This document shows positions 1 through 5,922 of a stretch of DNA of 12,625 nt, piece after piece. The stretch is from the NCBI RefSeq assembly GCF_963555915.1, contig NZ_CAUVXL010000195.1, positions 1 through 12,625 of the forward strand. The letters run 5' to 3'. Under the pieces are notes generated by a model. It had not been told where the DNA came from. It saw nothing but the letters and a program-made list of their open reading frames with translations, and did no database searches. This DNA is from Protofrankia sp963555915. GTDB taxonomy: Bacteria; Actinomycetota; Actinomycetes; Frankiales; Frankiaceae. Position 1 is the stretch's first letter. Each line of letters starts with the position of its first letter. Both the position numbers and the translations under genes were made by a program.

Positions 1-954
1 CCCGGGGGCGGTGACCGGCCGTCGGCCGATGGTACGGCCGCCGCGGAGTGGTTCCTCGGCGCAAAGCGGGGTCTTCTGGCGCCGGTCACGGTGGGCACCG
101 TCGACCAGCTGCTGCATGCGGCGACGAGGACGAAGCATGTGATGCTGCGGCACGCCGGCATGGCGGGCCGGGTGGTTGTTCTCGACGAGGTGCACGCCTA
201 CGACGTGTACATGGCGCAGTTCCTGTTCGAGGCGTTGCGGTGGCTCGCGGATGCGGGTGTGCCGGTCGTCGTGCTGTCGGCAACGTTGCCGCCGGTACTG
301 CGCCTTCGGCTGGTCCGCTCCTACCTGCAGGGCGCGCTGCAGGAACGCGACGTGGACGTGGCGGACCTTCCGGTACCGCGGGGGTACCCGAGCAGCACCG
401 CGGTGTGCGTGACGGGCGGGAAGCGGTGGGCCGAGGTCGCGTCCGGGCCGTCGTGGCGGGACCCGATTCCGGTCGGGGTGGAGGTGCTCGCCGAGACCCC
501 GGACTTCTCTCCGGCGACCGTTGCCGCCGCGGTCGCGGTGGAGGTGGGGGCCGGCGGGTGCGCGTTGGTGGTGTGCAACACCGTCGCCCGCGCCCAGGAT
601 GTCTACAGTGCGTTGCGTCCGGTGTTCGGCGCCGACGTCATGCTGTTGCATGCCCGGTTCATCGCGGCCGAACGCGCCGTCCGCACCGAGCGGGTGGTGG
701 ACCTTCTGGGCCGGCCGGGACGGCCGGACGGGGCAGCGCGTCCGCCGCGGCTCGTCGTAGTCGCGACTCAGGTGGCGGAGCAGTCCTTCGACGTGGATGT
801 CGATCTGCTCGTCACCGACCTCGCACCGATCGACCTGCTCCTGCAGCGTGTCGGGCGGTTGCACCGGCACGACCGTAACGCTCTGCTCTGTGCGCATCCT
901 GGCCTGGCAGGCTCGCTGCGGGCGTTGTACTCCTACTCGCTGAATTCAGCATAA
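1..954 (+). pseudogene. cas3: CRISPR-associated helicase Cas3, C-terminally truncated, 5' end outside window
   Basis: The reading frame is open from base 1 and encodes 317 residues of a superfamily 2 helicase. Visible parts are TVDQLL (about residues 33-38), motif II DEVH (62-65) followed by AYDVYMAQFL, motif III SATLP (93-97), the motif V block VVVATQVAEQSFDVDVDLLVTD, and motif VI QRVGRLHRH (282-290). DEVHAYDVYM and QRxGRLHRH are typical of actinobacterial Cas3, which unwinds and degrades target DNA recruited by Cascade; type I-E is my best guess for the subtype. The HD nuclease domain and Walker A lie left of the window. After motif VI only 27 unrelated residues remain before TAA, whereas intact Cas3 proteins continue for a few hundred residues. 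I infer a 3' deletion or rearrangement near base 875 and no functional interference. No cas gene follows. Confidence 0.85.
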
Positions 955-1089
955 GCCCCCAGAAACTCGGCGCTGGCCGAATATCCCGTACTGTACGTGA
1001 CAATGCCGACCTGTGCTGCCCAGCTCGGCATCACGTCGGCGTCATTGATCCGCCGCATGCTGATCGAGAAGTCGCGACGCCGAGTGATG

Positions 1090-1115
1090 TCGCCGAACCA
1101 AGTCTGGTTCGGCGA
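1090..1115. other. perfect 11-bp inverted repeat with 4-base loop (hairpin)
   Basis: TCGCCGAACCA (1090-1100), loop AGTC, then TGGTTCGGCGA (1105-1115). All 11 pairs match and a flanking G-T wobble could add one more. No T tract follows on either strand, so it is not a classical intrinsic terminator, although actinomycete terminators often lack one. It lies about 135 bp after the broken cas3 frame. It could be a terminator, an operator or an IS-end hairpin. Confidence 0.6.
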
Positions 1116-1310
1116 TCCGCGGCGTGCCGGCTGGCGTCAGGCCCCTCGATCTTGGCAAAGCGGGCACGGCGGCCCCGGCCTCCTGGATCGTTGATTCGTC
1201 GACAGTTGGGGCGAGGTTTCGGGGATCTCGTCTGGGCGCCTGCATTGAGGCCGCCGGCGCTCGTCTGCTGCCGGCATGCTCGACACGGGATGTCCTGGCG
1301 GAGGTGGGCT

Positions 1311-1388
1311 ATGACGGCCGCCCGCCTCGACATCCGCCGACGCGCCCGGTTCGGCGGCCTCTTGCGCGAGTACGAACATGTCGCCTGA
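1311..1388 (+). pseudogene. C-terminal scrap of an integrase-core (rve) transposase
   Basis: The frame ending at TGA 1386-1388 finishes with RRRARFGGLLREYEHVA. This resembles the carboxy terminus of a common actinobacterial integrase-core transposase family, whose members typically end in a GGLI(N/H)EY-x-x-(V/A)A sequence. Upstream of about 1311 the match is lost and no catalytic region is visible. The left boundary given is simply the nearest in-frame ATG. The 5' half of a member of what looks like the same family is at 10028-10569 in the same orientation. The assignment rests on one short motif recalled from the family. Confidence 0.4.
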
Positions 1389-1423
1389 CCTGCCCGGACG
1401 TAATTTTCGGCAGCTACACCCTC

Positions 1424-1479
1424 GTCGCGAGTCGCGAGTCGCGAGTCGCGAGTCGCGAGTCGCGAGTCGCGAGTCGCGG
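1424..1479. repeat. heptamer tandem repeat (GTCGCGA), 7 perfect copies plus 1 near-copy
   Basis: Seven exact GTCGCGA units occupy 1424-1472, followed by GTCGCGG at 1473-1479. Every unit carries the self-complementary hexamer TCGCGA, so the array is also a string of overlapping palindromes. It is non-coding in my annotation and ends 16 bp before the palindrome at 1496-1520, upstream of the ABC/two-component operon. Short perfect arrays like this are prone to slipped-strand length change. Confidence 0.95.
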
Positions 1480-1495
1480 TGCCTGCGTCATCCCA

Positions 1496-1520
1496 TGGTT
1501 GCGATTGCCGATCGCAACCA
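1496..1520. promoter_or_regulatory. 25-bp palindrome, candidate operator of the ABC/two-component operon
   Basis: TGGTTGCGAT (1496-1505), five-base spacer TGCCG, ATCGCAACCA (1511-1520): a perfect 10-bp inverted repeat with its centre 57 bp upstream of the ATPase ATG. Symmetric sites of this kind are used by dimeric regulators, including LuxR-type response regulators. The response regulator at the end of the operon is the obvious candidate for binding, by inference only. Confidence 0.6.
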
Positions 1521-1551
1521 GCGGCCGATGCGCGGGAAGGGGTCTGGTCCC

Positions 1552-1564
1552 TAGTGTCGGTGGC
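1552..1564 (+). promoter_or_regulatory. candidate -10 element, possibly leaderless promoter
   Basis: TAGTGT at 1552-1557 fits the TANNNT -10 pattern. The expected transcription start, about 7 bases downstream, falls at or next to the ATG at 1565. No Shine-Dalgarno sequence precedes that ATG. Both facts fit a leaderless mRNA, which is common in actinomycetes. No clear -35 hexamer is seen at the usual spacing, so an activator bound at the upstream palindrome is plausible. Confidence 0.35.
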
Positions 1565-2560
1565 ATGACGAAGGCGACGCAGATACGGATTCGTGATGAC
1601 GATGATCGGGCGGCGGTGGGTTATGCGATTGTCACGCGGAACTTGACCCGTCATTTCGGTGGCCGGGTCGCGGTGGATGGCGTGACCCTTGCCGTGCCGG
1701 AGGGGTGCGTGTTCGGGTTCCTCGGTCCGAATGGGGCGGGAAAGACAACACTGATAAGAATGCTGCTGGGGATGTTGCCGGCCGGCTCCGGGCGGATGTG
1801 GCTCCTGGGGGTGCCGGTGCCGGTGCCGGCCCGTCGGCGTGAGGCGCTGGCTCGCGTGGGGGCGATCGTGGAGGAGCCGGGTTTCCACGCGCATCTGAGC
1901 GGACGGGAGAATCTGCGGGCCGCGGCCGCCGTCCGTGGCGGGATGGCCGGCGCGCGGGTGGACGACGTGCTCGCCCGGCTGGGGCTGACCGACCGCGCGG
2001 ATGACCGGGTTGCCGGCTATTCCCTAGGGATGCGGCAGCGGTTGGGGATCGCCCGCTGCCTGTTGTCCGATCCGCGGCTGCTGATCCTGGACGAGCCGAT
2101 GAACGGGCTGGACCCGGCCGGGATCCGGCAGATGCGGGGCCTGCTGCGCGAGTTGGCCGACGAGGGCCGGACCGTGTTTTTGAGCAGCCACATGCTGGAC
2201 GAGGTGGAAAAGACGTGCGATGAGGTGGCCGTGCTGGAGCGGGGACAAGTAATCGCGTCGGGCCGGGTCGCCGAGCTGACGGACCGTTCCGATGGCGTGC
2301 TGCTGGACACCCCTGACCGGGACCTCGCCTGGCGGGTGCTGACCGATCGTGGTCTGACGCGCGAGATCCACGACGACGGCACGGCCGATGGGGTCCTGCG
2401 GCTGCGGCTCGCCACCGGCGTCGACCCAGTGCGGGTGAACCGCGAACTGGCCGCCGCGGGTGTGGGCGTCCGCCGTTTCGAGCGGCTCCACACCTCGCTG
2501 GAGGAGACCTACCTGGCGCTTACGGCCAGCCGCGCGCACGACGACACGGCGAACCGGTGA
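1565..2560 (+). CDS. ABC transporter ATP-binding protein (drug/peptide exporter type)
   Basis: A 331-residue cytoplasmic ATPase that should power the adjacent membrane protein. Walker A GPNGAGKT is at 54-61, a VEEPGF Q-loop region at about 102-107 with Glu in place of Gln, the signature YSLGMRQRL at 152-160, Walker B LLILDEP at 172-178, and the H-loop His at 209 (SSHML). The YSLGM signature and the roughly 80-residue carboxy extension match ATPases of ABC-2 type exporters for antibiotics or antimicrobial peptides. ATG 1565 is chosen because the domain starts soon after it. The frame stays open upstream to 1124, but that stretch includes the heptamer array and is not protein-like. It is the first gene of a four-gene operon, and its TGA overlaps a possible GTG of the permease by 4 bp. 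The substrate is unknown. Confidence 0.93.
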   Translation: MTKATQIRIRDDDDRAAVGYAIVTRNLTRHFGGRVAVDGVTLAVPEGCVFGFLGPNGAGKTTLIRMLLGMLPAGSGRMWLLGVPVPVPARRREALARVGAIVEEPGFHAHLSGRENLRAAAAVRGGMAGARVDDVLARLGLTDRADDRVAGYSLGMRQRLGIARCLLSDPRLLILDEPMNGLDPAGIRQMRGLLRELADEGRTVFLSSHMLDEVEKTCDEVAVLERGQVIASGRVAELTDRSDGVLLDTPDRDLAWRVLTDRGLTREIHDDGTADGVLRLRLATGVDPVRVNRELAAAGVGVRRFERLHTSLEETYLALTASRAHDDTANR

Positions 2561-2584
2561 CGGGTATCGAGCGGGACGACGCAC

Positions 2585-2594
2585 GGAAAAGGAG
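2585..2594 (+). promoter_or_regulatory. ribosome binding site deciding the permease start
   Basis: GGAAAAGGAG ends 7 bases before ATG 2602. It supports that ATG over the GTG at 2557, which overlaps the ATPase stop codon but has no comparable site. Confidence 0.75.
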
Positions 2595-2601
2595 CACGAC
2601 G

Positions 2602-3366
2602 ATGGGTGGTTCACCGGCAATGGTCGGCGCGGAGGTGACCAAGCTGCGCCGGCGTCGGTCGTTGATGGCGGTCTCGGTCGCGCTGACGGTCGGCGGGGTG
2701 GTTATGCTCTACCTAGTCACTGGTCTTCAGCATCTAGGTGATCCCGTGCGTCATCCCGCGCCGGGAGGATCGGCGGGGCTGGACCACGCGGAGCAGCTGC
2801 TGTTCTATCTCGCGGGTTTCGCGGGCCTGTCGGTCGGCGCGACTGCCGGCACCGCGGACGAGGACAGCGGTGTGTTCCGCGACGCGGTGAGCACCGGCCG
2901 CTGCCGGTGGGCGCTGTTCGCGGCGCGGATTCCGGGGGTCCTGGCCGTGCTGGTGCCACTCACGCTGCTCGCGCTGGCCATCGCGATCGGCGGGGCGCTG
3001 CTGTTGCCCGGCACGACGGTATCGGCGGTGGTGGCCGCGCAGGAATCCGCGGCCGTGCTGGCGGTTGTCGTAGTCAACGGCCTGCTCGCGCTCGGTCTCG
3101 CGCCGCTGATCGGGGCACGTGGGCTGGTGATCGGGCTGCTCGCCGGGGCGATGCAGCTGTCCCGCATGCTCGAGCAGGCGGGCGCGCTCGGCCGGGTCCG
3201 CCTGCTGCTGCCGACGGCCGGACTGGACCGGCTGCTTCCCCTCTCACCGGGATCGCAACCACGCCCGGTGGCGGTCGGGGTCACCGTCGCCCTGGTGGTT
3301 GTCACGGGATGGGTGCTGGCCGCGCTGGTTGGCGGGTTCTGGCGGACGCAGACCCGGGCGGCGTGA
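2602..3366 (+). CDS. ABC-2 type transporter permease
   Basis: A 254-residue hydrophobic protein, the likely membrane partner of the preceding ATPase. The amino end MGGSPAMVGAEVTKLRRRRS is typical of ABC-2 permeases (a short cytosolic helix with E(V/L)xKLRRR before the first membrane span). About six hydrophobic segments follow: roughly residues 20-40, 65-85, 107-131, 136-160, 160-180 and 225-248. The stretch GTADEDSGVFRDAVSTGRCR between spans 2 and 3 matches the cytosolic loop where such permeases dock the ATPase. The start at 2602 is chosen for its strong Shine-Dalgarno sequence; GTG 2557 would add 15 residues. Its TGA overlaps the GTG of the kinase gene by 4 bp, indicating translational coupling. 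The transported compound cannot be read from the sequence. Confidence 0.85.
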   Translation: MGGSPAMVGAEVTKLRRRRSLMAVSVALTVGGVVMLYLVTGLQHLGDPVRHPAPGGSAGLDHAEQLLFYLAGFAGLSVGATAGTADEDSGVFRDAVSTGRCRWALFAARIPGVLAVLVPLTLLALAIAIGGALLLPGTTVSAVVAAQESAAVLAVVVVNGLLALGLAPLIGARGLVIGLLAGAMQLSRMLEQAGALGRVRLLLPTAGLDRLLPLSPGSQPRPVAVGVTVALVVVTGWVLAALVGGFWRTQTRAA

Positions 3367-4568
3367 CCGGAATGAGGGCGGCGGCGCGTCGCTGGTTCAG
3401 TCGAGCCAGAGACGCGGCGCTGCTGGCGGTCGTCGCCGCCGCGGGGCTGGCCAGCCTCGCCAGCGCGGACGTGACCCCGTCCGCCGGCCAGGTCCGTATC
3501 GACGCGGCAATCGGCGCGCAGGCGGCCGCGGTCGCCGTGTTGGCGCTGCGTCGGCGGGCGCCGGCCGTGGTTGCGGTGGCGGCGATCGGGCTGAGCCTTC
3601 TGGCCGGGTGCCTCGCGGCGCACCTGGCCGCGGTCAGCCCGGTGCCCGCGATCGCCGCCGCCAGCTTCTTCATTATGCGTGGAAGCGGCCCGTGGCAGAC
3701 CTTCAGCGTGGCCGCTGGGGCCGGGTCCGCGGCTGTGGGGCTGGCGACCCTGGGCACCGCGGCTTCCCGGCCGTCCGCGGCGGCCAGCGCCTTGGTCCTG
3801 CTCGCGGCGGCGATCAGCCTTGCCCTGTACATCGACCAACGCCATACGCTGCTGGAAGCCGAACGGGACCGGGCCGACCGGGCCGAACACGAGCGGGCTC
3901 TGACCGCCCGCCAGGCAGTGTTGGAGGAAAGGATCCGGATCGCCGCCGACCTGCACGACGTGGTCGGTCATTATGTCGCGCTTCTCGTCGTGCAGGCCGG
4001 CGCCGCAACTGCCGCCGCCGATGACCTGACCCAGGTGCGCGGCCTGCTCGTCAGCATGGCTGGTACCGGTCGGCAGGCGATGAGCGAGCTGCGACGCCTC
4101 GTCGGTATCCTGCACAGCGACCCGGCGCACCAGGAAACAGACGGCCGCCTTCACGAGCCGCTGGCGCCCGCGGCAGCCGGCCTTACCGACCTGCCGGGTC
4201 TCCTAGACCGGGTCCGCGCGGCGGGTCTACCTTGCGAACTCCACGTCATCGGGCCCCCCAGCGAGGTTCCAACCGTGGTCGGCCAGGCAGTGAACCGCAT
4301 CGTGATGGAGGGACTGACCAACGTGGCCAGACACGCCGGGCTCGTCCCCACTGCCGTCACGATCACCTACACGCTGGACGAGGTCCGCGTTCACATCCTC
4401 AACCACACGGCGTCGACCCGCACTGAGGCCACCGGCGGCGGACGCGGCCTCGCGGGCATGCACGCCCGGGTTGACCTGCTCGGCGGGCAGCTCACCGCCG
4501 GTCCCGACGCCGAACGCGCAACCTGGTCCCTCCACGCCCGGATCCCCACCGGACTCGGCCGTGACTGA
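3363..4568 (+). CDS. two-component sensor histidine kinase (NarL/DesK type, HisKA_3)
   Basis: A 401-residue membrane sensor kinase. The amino half (about residues 15-155) is a run of four to six hydrophobic spans with little extracellular sequence. A charged, probably coiled-coil linker follows (DQRHTLLEAERDRADRAEHE). The phosphoacceptor box ERIRIAADLHDVVGH carries His198. The ATPase domain has an N box EGLTNVARHA (Asn320) and a G box GGGRGLAGM near residue 358. This arrangement belongs to kinases that pair with LuxR-type regulators. Such small-loop sensors often sense events in the membrane or the state of a neighbouring transporter. GTG 3363 overlaps the permease stop; ATG 3372, three codons in, is an equally possible start. 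The 3' end overlaps the response regulator by 8 bp. The partner is clear from context; the signal is not. Confidence 0.93.
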   Translation: MTGMRAAARRWFSRARDAALLAVVAAAGLASLASADVTPSAGQVRIDAAIGAQAAAVAVLALRRRAPAVVAVAAIGLSLLAGCLAAHLAAVSPVPAIAAASFFIMRGSGPWQTFSVAAGAGSAAVGLATLGTAASRPSAAASALVLLAAAISLALYIDQRHTLLEAERDRADRAEHERALTARQAVLEERIRIAADLHDVVGHYVALLVVQAGAATAAADDLTQVRGLLVSMAGTGRQAMSELRRLVGILHSDPAHQETDGRLHEPLAPAAAGLTDLPGLLDRVRAAGLPCELHVIGPPSEVPTVVGQAVNRIVMEGLTNVARHAGLVPTAVTITYTLDEVRVHILNHTASTRTEATGGGRGLAGMHARVDLLGGQLTAGPDAERATWSLHARIPTGLGRD

Positions 4569-5211
4569 CCCGATCAGAATCCTCGTCGTCGATGACCAGC
4601 CACTGATGCGTCAGGGATTCCGTCTGATCCTTGATGCCCAGCCCGACCTCACCGTCGTCGGGGAAGCCGGCAACGGCGCCGACGCCGTTGAGCTTGCCCG
4701 CGATCTGCGGCCCGACGTCGTGCTCATGGACATCCGGATGCCGATCCTCGACGGCATCACCGCCACCAGCCAGATGGCAGGCGTGAAGGTCCTCGTGCTG
4801 ACCACCTTCGGCGAAGACGAATACGTCGACCGGGCCTTGATCGCCGGCGCCAGCGGCTTCCTGCTCAAGGACGCCACCCCCGACCAGCTCGTCGCGGCGG
4901 TCCGGACCGCCGCCAGAGGCGATGTCATCCTCGACCCGTCGGTCACCCGCCGGCTCCTCGACCGTGTTCTACCGGGCCTCGCTAAATCCGCCGCCGTGTC
5001 CAACCCGCCACCCGCCGTGCTGAGCCCCAGGGAAACCGAAATCCTCCGCCTCGTCGGCCAAGGGCTGTCCAACCGCGAAATTGCCCACACCCTCACCCTC
5101 GCCGAACCCACCGTCAAAAGTCACGTTTCCCACATCCTCACCAAACTCGACCTCCGCGACCGGGTACACGCGGTGCTCTACGCCCACCACCACGGACTCA
5201 TCCAGACATGA
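4561..5211 (+). CDS. LuxR/NarL-family two-component response regulator
   Basis: 216 residues, the usual length for the family. The receiver domain spans residues 1-120: acidic pocket Asp11/Asp12, phosphoacceptor Asp57 (LMDIRMP), Thr81/Thr82 and Lys103 (LLKDA). A LuxR-type helix-turn-helix is at about 153-210, with LSPRETEILRLVGQGLSNREIA followed by PTVKSHVSHILTKL, the recognition-helix region. GTG 4561 is chosen because VTDPIRILVVDDQ starts exactly at the domain edge and overlaps the kinase stop by 8 bp. It is expected to be phosphorylated by the preceding kinase and to control this operon, possibly through the palindrome at 1496-1520. It is the last gene of the operon. No T-rich or clear hairpin terminator is visible in the 42 bp before the IS6 remnant. 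Confidence 0.95.
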   Translation: MTDPIRILVVDDQPLMRQGFRLILDAQPDLTVVGEAGNGADAVELARDLRPDVVLMDIRMPILDGITATSQMAGVKVLVLTTFGEDEYVDRALIAGASGFLLKDATPDQLVAAVRTAARGDVILDPSVTRRLLDRVLPGLAKSAAVSNPPPAVLSPRETEILRLVGQGLSNREIAHTLTLAEPTVKSHVSHILTKLDLRDRVHAVLYAHHHGLIQT

Positions 5212-5253
5212 CCCCGGCCCACACCTGCGGCAAGCACTGCCTGCCGTTGGGTT

Positions 5254-5815
5254 GGCTCGGTTGCGTTGAATCGGCTCGGGACATGGCGTTGGCGGGTTGG
5301 TTGCCTGGTCAGATCGCCAGGGCGAGCTCGATGAACGCGGCCGTGAGTCGTTGATGGGGATCGGCGTTGGCGTCGGCGGCGGCGGCGAGTTCGTAGTGGC
5401 CACGGCGGAGGTTCTGGACGAACGCGTGCCCGGTGCCGACTGTCTGGGCCGAGCGGAGACGTTTCAGCCCGCGCATCGGCCGCAGTCGTGCCTTCAACCG
5501 GCCGCGGTCGGCTTCGATCTGGTGGTTGGCGTACCGGGCGTCGACGTGGTGGGCCGCGGGGAGCTGTTCGTCGAGGACCCGCGGATAGGAGGCGGCCCGG
5601 TCGGTGGTCACCTCGGCCGGGCGGCGGCCGTGGGACAGGGCCAGGTGAAGAACCGGCGGGCCGCGGCGAGGTCGCGTTTCTCGGAGGCGAGGACGTCGAC
5701 GACCTAGCCGAACTGGTCGATCGGCCGGTCGAGGTAGGTCCAGACGAGGACGCATCATTCGATCATGCCCGATCGGCCGCACCTGGCTGCCGCGCCTGAC
5801 CAACGCAACAGGGCA
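5254..5815 (-). mobile_element. remnant of an IS6-family insertion sequence
   Basis: Both ends can be recognised. The left end reads GGCTCGGTTGCGTTG from 5254. The right end, read on the minus strand from 5815, is TGCCCTGTTGCGTTG. Both resemble the IS6-family terminus GGCTCTGTTGC. At about 562 bp the element is shorter than intact family members (around 800 bp), because the transposase amino end is missing. The 8 bp on either side (GTTGGGTT and GTCGTAGG) do not match, so no target duplication survives; this fits an adjacent deletion. The right end abuts codon 7 of a repressor stub. Confidence 0.7.
5309..5758 (-). pseudogene. IS6-family transposase, 5'-truncated with nonsense and frameshift
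   Basis: Read on the minus strand, the remains begin near 5758 with WTYLDRPIDQFG, then an in-frame TAG (5704-5706) where CAG is expected, then VVDVLASEKRDLAAARRFFT. After a shift near 5640-5646 that looks like the loss of one G, the reading moves to LSHGRRPAEVTTDRAASYPRV, NHQIEADRGRLKARLRPMRG and GHAFVQNLRRGHYEL, ending ALAI-stop at 5309. This is the DDE catalytic core of IS6-type transposases. The second Asp (TTDRA) and Glu (IEADRG) are present. The first Asp and the amino-terminal DNA-binding part are deleted. It is non-functional. Confidence 0.85.
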
Positions 5816-5836
5816 GTCGTAGGTCTTACCGAGCAT
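5816..5836 (-). pseudogene. seven-codon stub of a HxlR-family repressor gene
   Basis: The minus strand from 5836 reads MLGKTYD, then runs into the IS6 end at 5815. The intact HxlR regulator at 9404-8934 starts MLGRTYE: five of seven residues are identical and the other two are conservative (Lys/Arg, Asp/Glu). The stub's ATG lies 23 bp from the operator half-site at 5859, exactly as the intact gene's ATG lies 23 bp from its half-site at 9427. I infer that a divergent repressor gene was removed here by the IS6 element, probably with an adjacent deletion, since no downstream HxlR sequence is seen at the other IS end. Confidence 0.65.
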
Positions 5837-5858
5837 GCCCTCAGTGCAGCCATCACGC

Positions 5859-5904
5859 TTGCATGATAAAAGCTTGTCACGTATGTTCCGCATGCATCAT
5901 GCAA
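5859..5904. promoter_or_regulatory. HxlR-type operator and promoter of the MFS exporter
   Basis: TTGCATGAT (5859-5867) and its exact inverse ATCATGCAA (5896-5904) are separated by 28 bp, for an outer span of 46 bp. A plausible promoter for the exporter lies within it: TTGCAT at 5859-5864 as a weak -35, a 17-bp spacer, and TATGTT at 5882-5887 as -10. A bound repressor would cover it. The half-site TTGCATGA recurs at 9427. Confidence 0.65.
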
Positions 5905-5910
5905 CCTACT

Positions 5911-5917
5911 GAGGAGG
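5911..5917 (+). promoter_or_regulatory. ribosome binding site deciding the MFS exporter start
   Basis: GAGGAGG ends 5 bases before GTG 5923. It favours that GTG over the in-frame ATG at 5863, which lies inside the operator and would add non-conserved residues. Confidence 0.85.
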
Positions 5918-5922
5918 TCAAC

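Larger units (their letters stand above)
955..1564. other. 610-bp gene-poor, degenerate interval
   Basis: No convincing complete gene is present. The stretch between the cas3 breakpoint (about 875) and about 1300 encodes nothing I recognise in any frame. Long open frames on both strands are expected at this GC content. Recognisable pieces are listed separately: a perfect hairpin (1090-1115), the carboxy end of an integrase-type transposase (up to 1388), a heptamer tandem array (1424-1479), a 25-bp palindrome (1496-1520) and a promoter candidate before 1565. The mosaic suggests several past IS insertions and deletions. Confidence 0.6.

Noticed and set aside
48..878. 276-codon plus-strand frame over cas3
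   Set aside because: Overlaps the well-supported Cas3 helicase motifs in another frame and is Gly/Arg-rich without domains.
1090..1115. Calling the hairpin a firm transcription terminator for cas3
   Set aside because: There is no T tract, and the upstream cas3 frame is already broken; only a structural feature is reported.
1424..1479. Could the heptamer array be a CRISPR array?
   Set aside because: The units are 7 bp and directly adjacent, with no spacers. A CRISPR array needs 20-40 bp repeats separated by unique spacers; none was seen in the window.
1124..1564. In-frame amino-terminal extension of the ABC ATPase back to 1124
   Set aside because: The extra residues include a translation of the heptamer array (ESRVASR repeats) and resemble no ABC protein. 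The domain starts naturally just after ATG 1565.
1031..1894. 287-codon open frame on the minus strand
   Set aside because: Its composition is Arg/Pro/His-rich, it spans the tandem repeat and overlaps the ATPase gene; it is a GC-driven shadow frame.
2805..4154. 449-codon open frame on the minus strand across permease and kinase genes
   Set aside because: No recognisable domain and low-complexity Arg/Gly/Ser/Thr composition. The plus strand encodes clear families throughout.
5246..5823. Target-site duplication around the IS6 remnant
   Set aside because: The 8-bp flanks GTTGGGTT and GTCGTAGG do not match.
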